From Sphaerochaeta globosa str. Buddy (GTDB taxonomy: Bacteria; Spirochaetota; Spirochaetia; Sphaerochaetales; Sphaerochaetaceae), in the NCBI RefSeq assembly GCF_000190435.1, contig NC_015152.1, positions 2,238,458-2,302,457 of the forward strand: 64,000 nt of DNA. The letters are read 5' to 3'. Shown here piece after piece: positions 7,621 through 16,687 of this stretch. The notes beneath the pieces were generated by a model, which saw nothing but the letters and a program-made list of their open reading frames with translations, had not been told where the DNA came from and did not search any database. Positions within the stretch are counted from its first letter, which is position 1, and each line of letters starts with the position of its first letter. The position numbers and the translations under genes were made by a program.

Positions 7621-8949
7621 ATGGATACGCTTGACCCAAGAGCACAAATTCATCACTCTTATGGCATGGCATTACGAGATTTTCTGAGACGTTCACCGAC
7701 TCAAGGCAAAGAGGAGGAACGGTACATCCTCTCCATAGATGGAGGCGGGATGCGGGGGATTGTACCCTCGGTCATGCTTGCCAAGCTTTCCACGCTTTTG
7801 GAAGAGCTTGGAGACAACCGTCCACTGTATGCACATTTCGATCTCATTGCCGGCACCTCCACTGGAGGCTTGCTTGCCCTAGCTCTTGCAGCCCCGGTTG
7901 AAAAAACCAATTTGATAGCGGATACACGCTACATTTCCTATATTTTTGAGCAGGAACAGCAAACTTTTTGGCAGCGTGTGCGTAGGCGTCGTGGAAATGA
8001 GACGCTTTCAGGTACACTGCCCTTCGGCCTGGATACCAAAACGTTAGAATCCCTCTATCTTAAGAATGGCAAACAGATTTTCCCCAAGAACCAGGGAAGA
8101 ATTTTCAGTCAGATATTCATTGATAAGTACGATTGCGAGCCATTGGAGCGATTTTTGAAGCAAACCTTCAAGGAAGTACCCCTGAGTGAGGCCGTAGTAC
8201 CAACGCTGGTGATGAGTTATGAGGCTTCCACCGGCAAGCCATTCGTACTCAGCTCAAATGATTCACATGGTTTCTTGTTTTGGGAAGCCGCCCGGGCAAC
8301 CAGTGCAGCTCCGACGTTCTTCAGGCCTGCCTACCTATACGACCGTCAGGAACTCACCATGCAGACGCTCATCGATGGGGGTGTTGTTGCCAACAATCCT
8401 ACCTTGTATGCCTATACGGAGGCAAAAAGGCTCTATCCGAATGCGAAGAAATTCCACATTCTCTCCTTGTCCACGGCGAGCAGTGATTTTACATTCACCG
8501 TCAGCGGTGCCGGCACCGGGGTTATTGGATGGATCGATCCTGCAAAAGGTGCCCCCATCCAAAAAATTTATGCCACCGCCCAAATGCAGGTAGTCGACCA
8601 CATCGCCCAGCAGATCCCGGACCTGGGCTATACACGGGTTCATGGAAAGCTTGGGGAAGAATACAAACTGGATGCGACCAGTGCCCTTGCCCTAGCCTCC
8701 ATGTGTAAAGGGGCCGAACAAATCTTCTCGGAAAATGAAGAGAAAATCCGTGATTTCGCAAGGCTCCTGATTGCCCGCACTTCCTTCGACCAGCTCACCC
8801 TTGGTCCTCGGGAAGTCGAGCCGCCCCAACAGCAGTTGCCTTCCCCCATCCTGACACCGGATACCGAAATTCCGGCACTCGCTTCGTACTACTCATTTCT
8901 GCAGCGCTACCAGATCGAGGAAAGCGCGAAGCAGGATGGTACGATGTGA
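7621..8949 (+). CDS. Patatin-like phospholipase
   Basis: About 442-aa lipid acyl hydrolase with the Ser-Asp dyad. The oxyanion loop DGGGMRG is at residues 40-46, the nucleophile Ser80 is in GTSTGG, and the catalytic Asp252 is in LIDGGVVANNP. The length and the conserved RATSAAPTFF segment fit bacterial patatins that release fatty acids from phospholipids. No signal peptide is seen from this start. The start is uncertain: the reading frame is open from 7519, with Met codons at 7621 and 7663 and a GTG at 7600, and none has a clear ribosome site. Its stop overlaps the start of the next gene in GTGA, so the two are translationally coupled. Confidence 0.85.
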   Translation: MDTLDPRAQIHHSYGMALRDFLRRSPTQGKEEERYILSIDGGGMRGIVPSVMLAKLSTLLEELGDNRPLYAHFDLIAGTSTGGLLALALAAPVEKTNLIADTRYISYIFEQEQQTFWQRVRRRRGNETLSGTLPFGLDTKTLESLYLKNGKQIFPKNQGRIFSQIFIDKYDCEPLERFLKQTFKEVPLSEAVVPTLVMSYEASTGKPFVLSSNDSHGFLFWEAARATSAAPTFFRPAYLYDRQELTMQTLIDGGVVANNPTLYAYTEAKRLYPNAKKFHILSLSTASSDFTFTVSGAGTGVIGWIDPAKGAPIQKIYATAQMQVVDHIAQQIPDLGYTRVHGKLGEEYKLDATSALALASMCKGAEQIFSENEEKIRDFARLLIARTSFDQLTLGPREVEPPQQQLPSPILTPDTEIPALASYYSFLQRYQIEESAKQDGTM

Positions 8950-9353
8950 GCACCCATCCCTTGCAAATGGAGTTGGAGTCTATCATGCGCAGGCTCTGCG
9001 ATGATCTTGACCACTATCTGGAGGACACCTACGGGGATCACTATCCCCTGCATCCGAACAGACCGGCCAGAGGAAAGGCTGCCAGTGTTGCCTACGACGG
9101 ACTCTTTTCTACAGGAACGCAATTCACCCTTGGCTACGGCAGCGACCTTGGTAGGGGATATTTGGTTTCCGTTGAGATTCGTACGCTTTCTCGTGTTAGG
9201 CAGGAGGACCGCAAAGCCATCGAGCACGCTGCCATTACCTATCTAAGGTCGATCATCCCACTCTATTTCCCCAGCCGTCACATCGAGGTAAAGAAGGATG
9301 GCAATGTCTATAAACTTGTAGGGGATTTTTCCTTGGGAACTTCCAGCAACTGA
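8946..9353 (+). CDS. Small unrecognised protein coupled to the patatin
   Basis: I do not recognise this 135-aa protein. Its GTG start shares four bases (GTGA) with the patatin stop, with GCAGGATG just upstream, so it is translated together with the phospholipase. The N-terminus is amphipathic (LESIMRRLCDDLDHYL). The middle is glycine-rich (TLGYGSDLGRGY) and the second half looks alpha/beta. No membrane segment or signal is present. It could be a regulator or partner of the phospholipase, but only the coupling supports that. The last 46 bp overlap the convergent mtnN gene. Confidence 0.65.
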   Translation: MSTHPLQMELESIMRRLCDDLDHYLEDTYGDHYPLHPNRPARGKAASVAYDGLFSTGTQFTLGYGSDLGRGYLVSVEIRTLSRVRQEDRKAIEHAAITYLRSIIPLYFPSRHIEVKKDGNVYKLVGDFSLGTSSN

Positions 9354-9976
9354 AGCAAACCATCATGTAGACGTTCATTAGCCTGCCTAACAAATCGTTT
9401 GAAGTCCTTGGGACGATGACCTTTTGCATCATCGCTGATGACTCTGAGGATTGTACAAGGAATGGCTTGCATGACGCAGGCTTGCGCTATGCCAAACCCT
9501 TCCATATCACTTGCACCCAAGCCCAGCTCTTCAGTCAAATAAGGATTCTGTTCACGATAGGAGCGTAAAAGAAAGCGGTCGGCAGTGCCCAATACCACCT
9601 TCTTGGTACCATTGAGATCGGGGGCATAGAGGTCGATGCTTGCCGGCACTATCCTGCCGCCGCCGTCGAAGGTCTGCCCGCGCTGAAGACCGAAAGCGCG
9701 AAGATCCAAATCATACTGAACAACCTTCGTTGCCACCACAAGATCTGCGATGTCCAAGCAAGGATCAAGGGCTCCCGCATACCCGAGAAGGACAACCAAT
9801 CGGGGATTATGGACATACAGTGCTTTTAGGGCTGCAAGAGCACTTTGCACCTTGCCAACCCCGGTGCAGACACCTACAACACTGTGTTCACCGATGTGGA
9901 TAGGTTCATCGAGCTTTGTAAGCACTCCTTCCAATTCACGATTCGTTGCTGCAAGAACCAATACTTCCGTTTCCAT
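9308..9976 (-). CDS. mtnN: 5'-methylthioadenosine/S-adenosylhomocysteine nucleosidase family
   Basis: 222-aa nucleoside phosphorylase-fold hydrolase. Members cleave adenine from methylthioadenosine and S-adenosylhomocysteine, by-products of SAM use. Visible motifs are VCTGVGKVQSA (phosphorylase fold glycine loop), GYAGAL, the ribose-binding SDMEGFG (DMEG at 157-160) and the catalytic RVISDDA (SDD at 181-183), with Glu14 as the N-terminal acid. A futalosine or other nucleoside hydrolase of the same superfamily cannot be excluded. It follows the pyridoxamine kinase gene after 6 nt, so they form a two-gene operon. Radical SAM enzymes in this genome would supply substrate. Confidence 0.82.
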   Translation of the reverse strand: METEVLVLAATNRELEGVLTKLDEPIHIGEHSVVGVCTGVGKVQSALAALKALYVHNPRLVVLLGYAGALDPCLDIADLVVATKVVQYDLDLRAFGLQRGQTFDGGGRIVPASIDLYAPDLNGTKKVVLGTADRFLLRSYREQNPYLTEELGLGASDMEGFGIAQACVMQAIPCTILRVISDDAKGHRPKDFKRFVRQANERLHDGLLQLLEVPKEKSPTSL

Positions 9977-9982
9977 ACCAAG

Positions 9983-10807
9983 CTATCTCTTTGCCAAATC
10001 TGCAAGTATGAGCGAAACTGCCACACCATGGCGCGTTTCATACCCGCCTGCCAAAGTTCGCTCAATGGCCATCGTGGTATAGGCAACGGCTTGGTCGACA
10101 GACTTTTGGAAGGAGTCCTTATTAAGTAAGAATCCCAGCAAAAGGCTGGCAAACAAATCACCGCACCCCGGATAGGAAGCCTGCAATTTTTTGTATGGAA
10201 CCATGAAGGTTTGTCCTTCTGCATAGCAGGCCACAACGCTCTGATTCTGAAGCGGTACACTGGTGATGACCACGTTTGCACCGGTTTTCACACCAAGTTC
10301 CTTCGCCCAGTTGAGTGCACAAGCCTCATCGAATTTGTGTTGATAGGGACGGCCGAGCAACAAGGCAGCCTCCGTTGTATTGGGGGTGATGACATCGGCG
10401 TATGTTACCAAGTCCTGCATTGCCGATACGTGAGCCTGTGTGATGGGACCGTACAGCTTCCCATCGTCACCGAGAACCGGATCGATGAGGGTAAGAGGTG
10501 CTTGGGTTTGTCGTTGGTCCTGGATGAATGCCTTGATCAAAGCCACCTGTACGGAACTGCCAAGAAAGCCTGAGTAAATAGCGTCGAAACCAAGACCGAG
10601 GGTTTTCCAGACTTCAAGGATTTTCTCAATGTCAGCGGTTGTATCCTTGAAATAATAGGAAGAAAATCCATCGGTCTGACTGGAGAGCAAAGCCGTCGGA
10701 AGCGGGCACGTTTCAATGCCCAAGACCTCGAGGGTTGGCAAAACAACGGTCAAAGAGCTCTTTGCATAACAGCTCAAATCGTGGATGGCGGCACAGGTAC
10801 GTTGCAT
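9983..10807 (-). CDS. pdxY: Pyridoxal/pyridoxamine kinase
   Basis: 274-aa ribokinase-superfamily enzyme that phosphorylates pyridoxal or pyridoxamine to salvage vitamin B6. The opening IHDLSCYAKSSL is the pyridoxamine kinase version of the substrate loop. LIDPVLGDDGKLY and TPNTTEAALLLG are typical of the family, and YPGCGDLFASLLLG carries the anion hole and catalytic Asp. PLP made here would serve kbl, gcvP and glyA elsewhere in the window. There is no Shine-Dalgarno. A weak TTGCCT-N17-TAGTGT on the minus strand (10814-10842) would start transcription at the ATG. Confidence 0.88.
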   Translation of the reverse strand: MQRTCAAIHDLSCYAKSSLTVVLPTLEVLGIETCPLPTALLSSQTDGFSSYYFKDTTADIEKILEVWKTLGLGFDAIYSGFLGSSVQVALIKAFIQDQRQTQAPLTLIDPVLGDDGKLYGPITQAHVSAMQDLVTYADVITPNTTEAALLLGRPYQHKFDEACALNWAKELGVKTGANVVITSVPLQNQSVVACYAEGQTFMVPYKKLQASYPGCGDLFASLLLGFLLNKDSFQKSVDQAVAYTTMAIERTLAGGYETRHGVAVSLILADLAKR

Positions 10808-10846
10808 GAATCTACACTACCGTACATCTGCAAACTAGGCAATATA

Positions 10847-10855
10847 TGGTATACT
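10847..10855 (+). promoter_or_regulatory. Extended -10 promoter of the phosphohexomutase gene
   Basis: TGG followed by TATACT (10850-10855) lies about 20 nt before the ATG at 10875. The predicted start near 10862 leaves a short leader carrying GGAGG. It is divergent from the pdxY promoter. Confidence 0.5.
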
Positions 10856-10874
10856 CAGCCTAGTGGAGGTCCTT

Positions 10875-12776
10875 ATGCTATTCTATGACAGTCTGCATCA
10901 CATGATGATCGCCGATGACCAAATAAGCCCTTTGTCGTTTCCCCTGCCATCCCACGAGCAGTTGGAAAAAGCGCTCTCATCCATGATTCTCTCCTCCTCG
11001 GGATGGAGAAAGGTGTTTGCCATACGTGGTGATGAGGAGGATGCAGGTCCGCAAGTCAGCGATGCTGATGCCACCCTCACAGCCCTCGCCGCCCTTGCCT
11101 TGGCTCGCAGCCTTGGAGTGGCCTGTGCACAAAAGGAAGCTGTCCTTTCAGGCGTCGCTCCTTGTTCGACTTCTGAGAAAACCATTCTCGTCGGTCTCGA
11201 TGCACGACCTACCGGACGTGTACTGGGGGATATTGTCTGCCGTACCCTCACAGCCTTAGGTTGCAAGGTGCGTTATCTTTTCATTTGTGCCGCACCGCAG
11301 ATAATGGCCGACTGCAATCTGTATCCCGACGAAGCGGACGCATTCTTCTATATATCGGCAAGTCACAATCCCATCGGACACAACGGCTTCAAGTTCGGAA
11401 GCAACGGAGGGGTGTACTCCCTCACCCAAGCCGATGCATTGACTGCCGCTTTCAAAACCATCGTGGAACAGGAAGTCATGGCGCCCTCTTACCTGCACAA
11501 AATCTGCGAGGCCATGGATGTAAAGCAGTATCGAAGCGTACTACAGCAGGTGGAATTCGAGCGCAACAGAAGTCTTGAGCGGTATGAAACCTTTGTTCTG
11601 AACACCGCAGTCAAAAGTACCGATGCAAAGGAACACGACCGCTTCCTCCAGACTCTTGTGCAGGCTCACCAGAAAGAACCTCTTTCGGTGATCGGGGAGC
11701 TCAATGGAAGTGCACGCTCAGCCAGTATTGACAAACGCCTGTTGACATCACTGGGGTTGAAGGTGCTCCTGCTCAACGACAAGCCCGGCGATGTGGTGCA
11801 TGCAATTGTTCCCGAAGGTGAGAATCTTGAGCTATGCAGATCCACCCTCGAAACAATGTACGCAAAGGACCCTTCCTACCGCCTCGGGTATGTTCCCGAC
11901 AACGATGGAGACCGCGGCAACTTGGTATACATCTCGGAACGCAGCGGCAAGGCCCAGATTCTGGAAGCACAGAGCGTATTTGCCCTGGTGGTTCTCGCCG
12001 AGCTTTCGCAGACTAGACTGCAGAACCCTACAAACCTTTTGGCCACCGTAGTGAATGGCCCGACGTCCATGCGCATCGATCGAATAGCCTTGGCCTTCGA
12101 TGCCGAAGTCTTCCGCTGTGAAGTGGGAGAAGCCAACGTGGTGGAACTGGCCCAGTTGAAACGATCCGAAGGGTATTTGGTACCAATCCTCGGGGAAGGG
12201 TCGAACGGGGGCAACATCACCCACCCGGCAAAGGTTCGAGATCCGCTGAACACCCTGCTCAGTCTCGTCAAGCTTCTGCGTAACCGTGATATTGCAAAGC
12301 TCTGGTTTCGTTCAATCGGAAGCCAGGTTCCCCATTCCATCACGTTAGACAGTCTTATCGACAGTCTTCCTGTCTATACAACAACAGGCTCCTTCTCAAA
12401 AGCGGGGAAAATGTACGTGAAGCAAAGCCATGCGCTGCTCAAGAACCGGTACGAAGCGCTGCTGCAAAGTGACTGGGAGGAACGGAAGGCCCAACTTTCG
12501 GCGATGGGCATCCACTCGTATGCCATATACCAGACCGAGGGAACGAACAGCTATGAAGGGATGGGGGAAGCTTTCCGCCACGGCAGCTTCAGCGGTGGGT
12601 ACAAAGTCGCTCTCAAGGATAAGGATGGCGTACTAACCGATTACCTGTGGATGAGGGGGAGCAAAACCGAGCCGGTGTTCCGCGTACTCGTCGACTGTCA
12701 AGGCGACGATGAGCATCGCTATGAGTATCTGCTTGCCTGGCACCGCAGCCTGATCGAGCGAGCCGACCAGGCTTAG
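10875..12776 (+). CDS. Phosphohexomutase (phosphoglucomutase/phosphomannomutase family)
   Basis: 633-aa alpha-D-phosphohexomutase moving phosphate between C1 and C6 of a hexose. All four active-site elements are seen. The phosphoserine loop is SASHNP (Ser163), preceding GHNGFKFGSNGG. The Mg2+ loop is PDNDGDRGN (D342, D344, D346). The sugar loop is GEGSNGG, and the phosphate-binding loop near the C-terminus is MRGSKTEPVFRV. It is longer than the usual 450-550 aa, with extra sequence between the first two loops. The ATG at 10875 is chosen because GGAGG sits just upstream; an in-frame GTG at 10863 does not fit. The substrate (glucose or mannose phosphate) cannot be told from motifs. The end overlaps vsr by 4 bp. 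Confidence 0.88.
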   Translation: MLFYDSLHHMMIADDQISPLSFPLPSHEQLEKALSSMILSSSGWRKVFAIRGDEEDAGPQVSDADATLTALAALALARSLGVACAQKEAVLSGVAPCSTSEKTILVGLDARPTGRVLGDIVCRTLTALGCKVRYLFICAAPQIMADCNLYPDEADAFFYISASHNPIGHNGFKFGSNGGVYSLTQADALTAAFKTIVEQEVMAPSYLHKICEAMDVKQYRSVLQQVEFERNRSLERYETFVLNTAVKSTDAKEHDRFLQTLVQAHQKEPLSVIGELNGSARSASIDKRLLTSLGLKVLLLNDKPGDVVHAIVPEGENLELCRSTLETMYAKDPSYRLGYVPDNDGDRGNLVYISERSGKAQILEAQSVFALVVLAELSQTRLQNPTNLLATVVNGPTSMRIDRIALAFDAEVFRCEVGEANVVELAQLKRSEGYLVPILGEGSNGGNITHPAKVRDPLNTLLSLVKLLRNRDIAKLWFRSIGSQVPHSITLDSLIDSLPVYTTTGSFSKAGKMYVKQSHALLKNRYEALLQSDWEERKAQLSAMGIHSYAIYQTEGTNSYEGMGEAFRHGSFSGGYKVALKDKDGVLTDYLWMRGSKTEPVFRVLVDCQGDDEHRYEYLLAWHRSLIERADQA

Positions 12777-13201
12777 CTTTCGACCTGCCAAATCTCGTTG
12801 ACCAGACCAAAGAGCGTCTCCTCCCTTCTTAGGGGGGGAGAAAGCTCACACTCCCATACAACCAACACCCGATACCCCTTCTGAAGCAGAGCTGCAAGAA
12901 CCTCTTGGTCTCGCTCTGTATTTCTCTTTAGCTTTTGTTCCCAGAACGGACGATTAGTCTTAGGAAGGGAGAAGTGCTTACACCCTTGGTGTGCATGCCA
13001 AAAGCAACCGTTGATGAAAATCACGGTTTTGTATTTTGGCAGTACAATGTCAGGTTTACCCACAAGATGCGAGTCATTGACGCGATATCGGAAACCCTTG
13101 CGGAAAAGGTAGGTGCGTACTGCCAATTCCGCCTTGGTATCCTTCGCTTTGATGCTGGCCATGATCCTGCTTCGTTTCTCAACGGAAAAACAATCGCTCA
13201 T
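12773..13201 (-). CDS. vsr: Very short patch repair endonuclease
   Basis: 142-aa Vsr endonuclease, which nicks 5' of the T in T:G mismatches formed by deamination of 5-methylcytosine. The family core is complete: RSRIMASIKAKDTK at the N-terminus, then GKPDIVLPKYKTVIFINGC with the catalytic Asp, FWHAHQGC, and zinc-binding Cys/His. Vsr is normally beside a cytosine methylase such as dcm, and none is present here. It lies 15 nt downstream of the hexokinase gene with a strong AGGAGG, so it is probably transcribed with it. Its end overlaps the phosphohexomutase end. Confidence 0.95.
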   Translation of the reverse strand: MSDCFSVEKRSRIMASIKAKDTKAELAVRTYLFRKGFRYRVNDSHLVGKPDIVLPKYKTVIFINGCFWHAHQGCKHFSLPKTNRPFWEQKLKRNTERDQEVLAALLQKGYRVLVVWECELSPPLRREETLFGLVNEIWQVES

Positions 13202-13215
13202 GGACAGAGGCCTCC

Positions 13216-14526
13216 TTACAGACTGAGTCCAGCTATGGCCGCTCCGATGGTAGGAGAGTCATCGATACGTACAAAGCGGTAATAGCGCTTATACTCCAGC
13301 TGCAAATACGTGTGCAGGTAGTACTCGGTGTACTTTTTCAGGTATTCGGTCTTGTAGAAGGTGGTGCCGTCGGCATTGATGCACACAGGTCTTCTGGGGT
13401 CGGTCCCGGCTCCGCTCTTGATAACCGTAGCAGCAAGATTGGCAGCGGTAAGCTTGGCTGCACGGGCGATGACTGCATCGATGATCATCCATAGGGCTAT
13501 CGCATCATCCTCATTGCCTTCACAGCAGGCAACCAGGGCGTATTCCTTATTCAGAGGCATCTCCAGGTAGTTGCTCATCACCGTGGTATTGACAGTTCCC
13601 AACTGAGCGAACCGCTTTGCAAAGGTTGCACTCAGGATGCCGTCGGCGATGGCTTTCTGAATGACCAACGTACTGAGCGGACCAAGATAGGCCCCGCTGA
13701 TCATCTTCTCCAGATGATACTGCTCGGGCTGCTTGGTTGAGTCAAAATACTCGCGGTCGAGCTTGCTCGGGCAGTAATCAAAATTGCCCGACTCAATATT
13801 GATGATCTGGCTCTTTCCATCGAAAAGGCCGAGTTTGGCAATATTGCTGTTACGCTCAACGTAGGCTGTATTTGTTCCGGTGCCGAGAATGAACCCGATA
13901 TAGCCGCTGTACGGTATGTCACTCGCAGCACTTTGGCCGGCCAACAGGGTGGCGACGGTGTCATTGAGTACGGCAACTTTCTTGTTGGTAACATCATAAC
14001 CGCGACGTTCGAGTTCAGCTAAAAGGCTTGCCCCGACCTTCTTACCGATGACCTCGGGTGCTTTGATCTCCTTGGAAAAGACGAGGGGAATGCCATCGTG
14101 GTCGGCGGTGATGGCCGCAGCATAGGAAAAGCAGAATCCAATCTTGTCACTCTTGTCTATCAGGCGCTCCACCTCATCGGCAAAGGTGCTGAAAAACTTC
14201 TGGGCGGAGACCTCTTCCTTCACCCCGGGCATTGAAACCTTTTTAAAATCCTCGATATGGGCGTTCCCTTGTTCATCAAACGTGACCAAACAGGTCCTAA
14301 AGTTAGTCCCTCCGGCATCCAGGACGATGACGCTCTCTCCCTTGGCAATCGTACTGACCACCTCGGTATAGGTGGGAATCATCTTCAGGGAACTAGTACT
14401 CTCCGCTTCGAGACCTTTTTCCATTTCACTGAGAAAGGTTGCCAGCAAAGCCTTCATATCGACAGAAGCAGGATCTATACCCCACCTTGAAAGAAAAGCT
14501 GTGGTCTTTTGGACACAATCGGACAT
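13216..14526 (-). CDS. hxk: Hexokinase, eukaryote-type
   Basis: 436-aa hexokinase of the family otherwise typical of eukaryotes, phosphorylating glucose and other hexoses with ATP. Phosphate-1 motif VLDAGGTNFRTCLV, substrate segment with FCFSYAA and later KEIKAPEV, and the catalytic loop VLNDTVATLLAG are visible. A second glycine-rich nucleotide loop (FILGTGTNTAYVE) also fits. Most bacteria use ROK or glk glucokinases instead. Spirochetes such as Treponema carry this form. GGAG precedes the ATG. Vsr follows closely. Confidence 0.92.
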   Translation of the reverse strand: MSDCVQKTTAFLSRWGIDPASVDMKALLATFLSEMEKGLEAESTSSLKMIPTYTEVVSTIAKGESVIVLDAGGTNFRTCLVTFDEQGNAHIEDFKKVSMPGVKEEVSAQKFFSTFADEVERLIDKSDKIGFCFSYAAAITADHDGIPLVFSKEIKAPEVIGKKVGASLLAELERRGYDVTNKKVAVLNDTVATLLAGQSAASDIPYSGYIGFILGTGTNTAYVERNSNIAKLGLFDGKSQIINIESGNFDYCPSKLDREYFDSTKQPEQYHLEKMISGAYLGPLSTLVIQKAIADGILSATFAKRFAQLGTVNTTVMSNYLEMPLNKEYALVACCEGNEDDAIALWMIIDAVIARAAKLTAANLAATVIKSGAGTDPRRPVCINADGTTFYKTEYLKKYTEYYLHTYLQLEYKRYYRFVRIDDSPTIGAAIAGLSL

Positions 14527-14558
14527 GGTTTCTCCTTTTCAGAGGCAGGAGGGCTGAC

Positions 14559-15176
14559 CTACACCTCCTTCTCCTCCCCATTTATTTTCAAAGCAAGCGG
14601 TTTGACCGCAAAATATCCTTCTTCATCGGAGTGTAACATAAAAGTCCCCTCAACACGAACAGGGATGCTCACCCTTCTGCCCTGAACCGTAACATCGGCG
14701 ACCACCGTGATGGCAGGAATTTTACCGCTGGTTACGACAGTCGTCATAAGAGAGGCCAGACTTGCTCCTTCACCCCACTCGGTGACCATGGCTCCCTTGA
14801 GAACGGCATGGCCGACCTCCCAACCGTGTACGGTAAGATACTGGATTGCAATGTCATTAAGCGGGCCGCGCGCCGCATTGAACAAGCTTGCAAAGAAGGA
14901 TGCGTTGGGTTGTCTGGTTGCCATGAATACTGAAAGATAGGTACCGATATCCGAGTTCTGAAATGTCAGGATATGGGGTAACGACTCGTTTGTCCGAAAG
15001 TGTAGGGTGGATCCGGGAAGGTCCAGAGAAGGAGAATTCAAAAAGGCCGCCACCGAACAGATGGCAGAATCGGTGATGGCAGCAATTGCCACCGTAACAT
15101 CATTTGCCGTAGGGGCTTTCGCCGCCAATGGCACCATGAGACTTACTACAATGAGAATAAGTGCTGCTACTTTCAT
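14559..15176 (-). CDS. Exported protein of unknown function
   Basis: 205-aa protein I do not recognise. The start at 15176 gives a clean signal peptide (MKVAALILIVVSLMVPLAAKA, cut after AKA); an upstream start would place the signal inside. AAGGG lies before the ATG. The mature part is rich in small residues, with a repeated TEWGEGASLASL / TVVTSGKIPAI-like texture and short hydrophobic strands. It would be periplasmic or surface-exposed. It lies 32 nt upstream of the hexokinase gene on the same strand and may share its transcript. Confidence 0.72.
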   Translation of the reverse strand: MKVAALILIVVSLMVPLAAKAPTANDVTVAIAAITDSAICSVAAFLNSPSLDLPGSTLHFRTNESLPHILTFQNSDIGTYLSVFMATRQPNASFFASLFNAARGPLNDIAIQYLTVHGWEVGHAVLKGAMVTEWGEGASLASLMTTVVTSGKIPAITVVADVTVQGRRVSIPVRVEGTFMLHSDEEGYFAVKPLALKINGEEKEV

Positions 15177-15256
15177 GACTACCCTTTTTTCTATCATACG
15201 GTACGGATGAAAAGAGAACAACACAAGGAGAGAAAAAAGACAGATTGAAGCGAATG

Positions 15257-15265
15257 TGATACACT
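15257..15265 (+). promoter_or_regulatory. Extended -10 promoter of sbcB
   Basis: TGATACACT (TG, one base, TACACT) with six bases to the ATG at 15272. No Shine-Dalgarno is present, so the mRNA would start at the initiation codon. Confidence 0.42.
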
Positions 15266-15271
15266 CAATGC

Positions 15272-16687
15272 ATGAGTTACCATCCGAAACAAACGACAAT
15301 CTTCTGGTATGACCTGGAAACCTTCGGCCTGGACAGCAGGTACGATCGCATCGCCCAATTCGCAGGTCAACGTACCGATCTGAACCTCAATCCCATCGGA
15401 GAACCTATTGTTCTGTACTGCAAACTCAGTGACGATTACCTGCCCGATCCACTCTCGTGCACGATAACCTCCATCACTCCGCAGGAAGTGAATAAGAAAG
15501 GCATCTGTGAAAGTGACTTGATCGATCGAATCAATTCCGAGTTCTCCAAACCCAATACCGTGGTGGCCGGCTTCAATACCATCCGCTTTGACGATGAGTT
15601 CATCCGCAACGCCTTGTATCGCAACTTTCTCGACCCATACAAGCGGGAATGGGATAATTACTGCAGCCGCTGGGACATCATCGACTTGGTTCGTGCCGCC
15701 TATGACTTGAGACCTGAAGGAATTGCCTGGCCTCCCCGCAAGGAGGAGACAGGCAACCCAACGTTCCGCTTGGTCGCCCTTACACAGGCCAACAATATTG
15801 AGCAGGTTGGGGCCCACGATGCACTCGTCGATGTACGGGCTACGATTGCCATCGCCCGCCTGATCAAGGAGAAGCAACCCAAGCTGTATGAGTATTATTT
15901 TGCCTTGCGTGCCAAAACCCAGGTCAAGAAAGTCGTGCAGACACCCTTTGGGGAGCCGGTACTCTATACCGCAGCCTTCTTCAGCAAGAATGAGGGGTGC
16001 TCACGCCTTATCACCCCGATCACCCATATGAAAAGCAATGCCAATGCCATCATCTGCTTTGACTTGAGCAAGGATGTCGCCCCGCTGCTTCAAGCAACCG
16101 AAGAGACCCTGCTAAAGACCGAGGGTGTGTTCACCCTATCGATCAACAAGTGTCCCTTTGTCTCACCGTTGAACGTCCTCACCGACCAATTGGCCATAAA
16201 ATTGGGCATCGACAAGGAGCTTGCCCTCTTCAGGCACCAGCAAATCGTCAACCAAACAAAACTTCTGATGACGGCCCGTAATATCGAGGAAAAGTACGAG
16301 GGAGTGGACGATGTAGACTTTCAGCTCTATGACCGTTTCTTCGGCGATGCCGACCAGAAACGATTCAATCTCATCCGCCAGGCCGAGCCTAAGGACAAGC
16401 TTTCACTGCACCTCGACTTCGAGGATAATCGGGTTGCCCCCCTGCTTTTTCGGCACGTGGCACGCAACTGGAGCGAAGTCCTCACCGACGAACAAAAACG
16501 CAAGTGGAGAAGTTTCTGTGCGAATCGTACCCTTAATCCACCGGGCTCGATCAAGATGAACTGGAATTTCTTCAAACGCAAGATTGAGGAAAAATTGGCA
16601 AGCACGGAAACCTCTGCCGAGGAAAAACGCGTGCTTGCCGATTTGAAAGCCTATGGGGAAGAACTGGAAACGAAAATCTTCGGTTAG
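15272..16687 (+). CDS. sbcB: Exodeoxyribonuclease I
   Basis: 471-aa 3'-to-5' single-strand DNA exonuclease used in recombination and mismatch repair. The DEDD-type exonuclease domain is at the N-terminus: WYDLETFGLD supplies Asp14 and Glu16, GFNTIRFDDEFIRNA the second Asp motif, and GAHDALVDVRAT the third. An SH3-like and helical C-terminal extension follows, as in ExoI. There is no Shine-Dalgarno, and an extended -10 sits 6 nt before the ATG, so the transcript is probably leaderless. The 3' end overlaps kbl by 4 bp on the opposite strand. Confidence 0.95.
   Translation: MSYHPKQTTIFWYDLETFGLDSRYDRIAQFAGQRTDLNLNPIGEPIVLYCKLSDDYLPDPLSCTITSITPQEVNKKGICESDLIDRINSEFSKPNTVVAGFNTIRFDDEFIRNALYRNFLDPYKREWDNYCSRWDIIDLVRAAYDLRPEGIAWPPRKEETGNPTFRLVALTQANNIEQVGAHDALVDVRATIAIARLIKEKQPKLYEYYFALRAKTQVKKVVQTPFGEPVLYTAAFFSKNEGCSRLITPITHMKSNANAIICFDLSKDVAPLLQATEETLLKTEGVFTLSINKCPFVSPLNVLTDQLAIKLGIDKELALFRHQQIVNQTKLLMTARNIEEKYEGVDDVDFQLYDRFFGDADQKRFNLIRQAEPKDKLSLHLDFEDNRVAPLLFRHVARNWSEVLTDEQKRKWRSFCANRTLNPPGSIKMNWNFFKRKIEEKLASTETSAEEKRVLADLKAYGEELETKIFG

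Noticed and set aside
7621-9353. Patatin gene as part of a CBASS defence system
   Set aside because: CBASS phospholipases sit beside a CD-NTase of about 300 aa. The partner here is a 135-aa unknown and no nucleotidyltransferase motif is found nearby.
15194-15877. 227-aa reading frame antisense to sbcB
   Set aside because: Covers the conserved exonuclease domain on the opposite strand and lacks its own signals.
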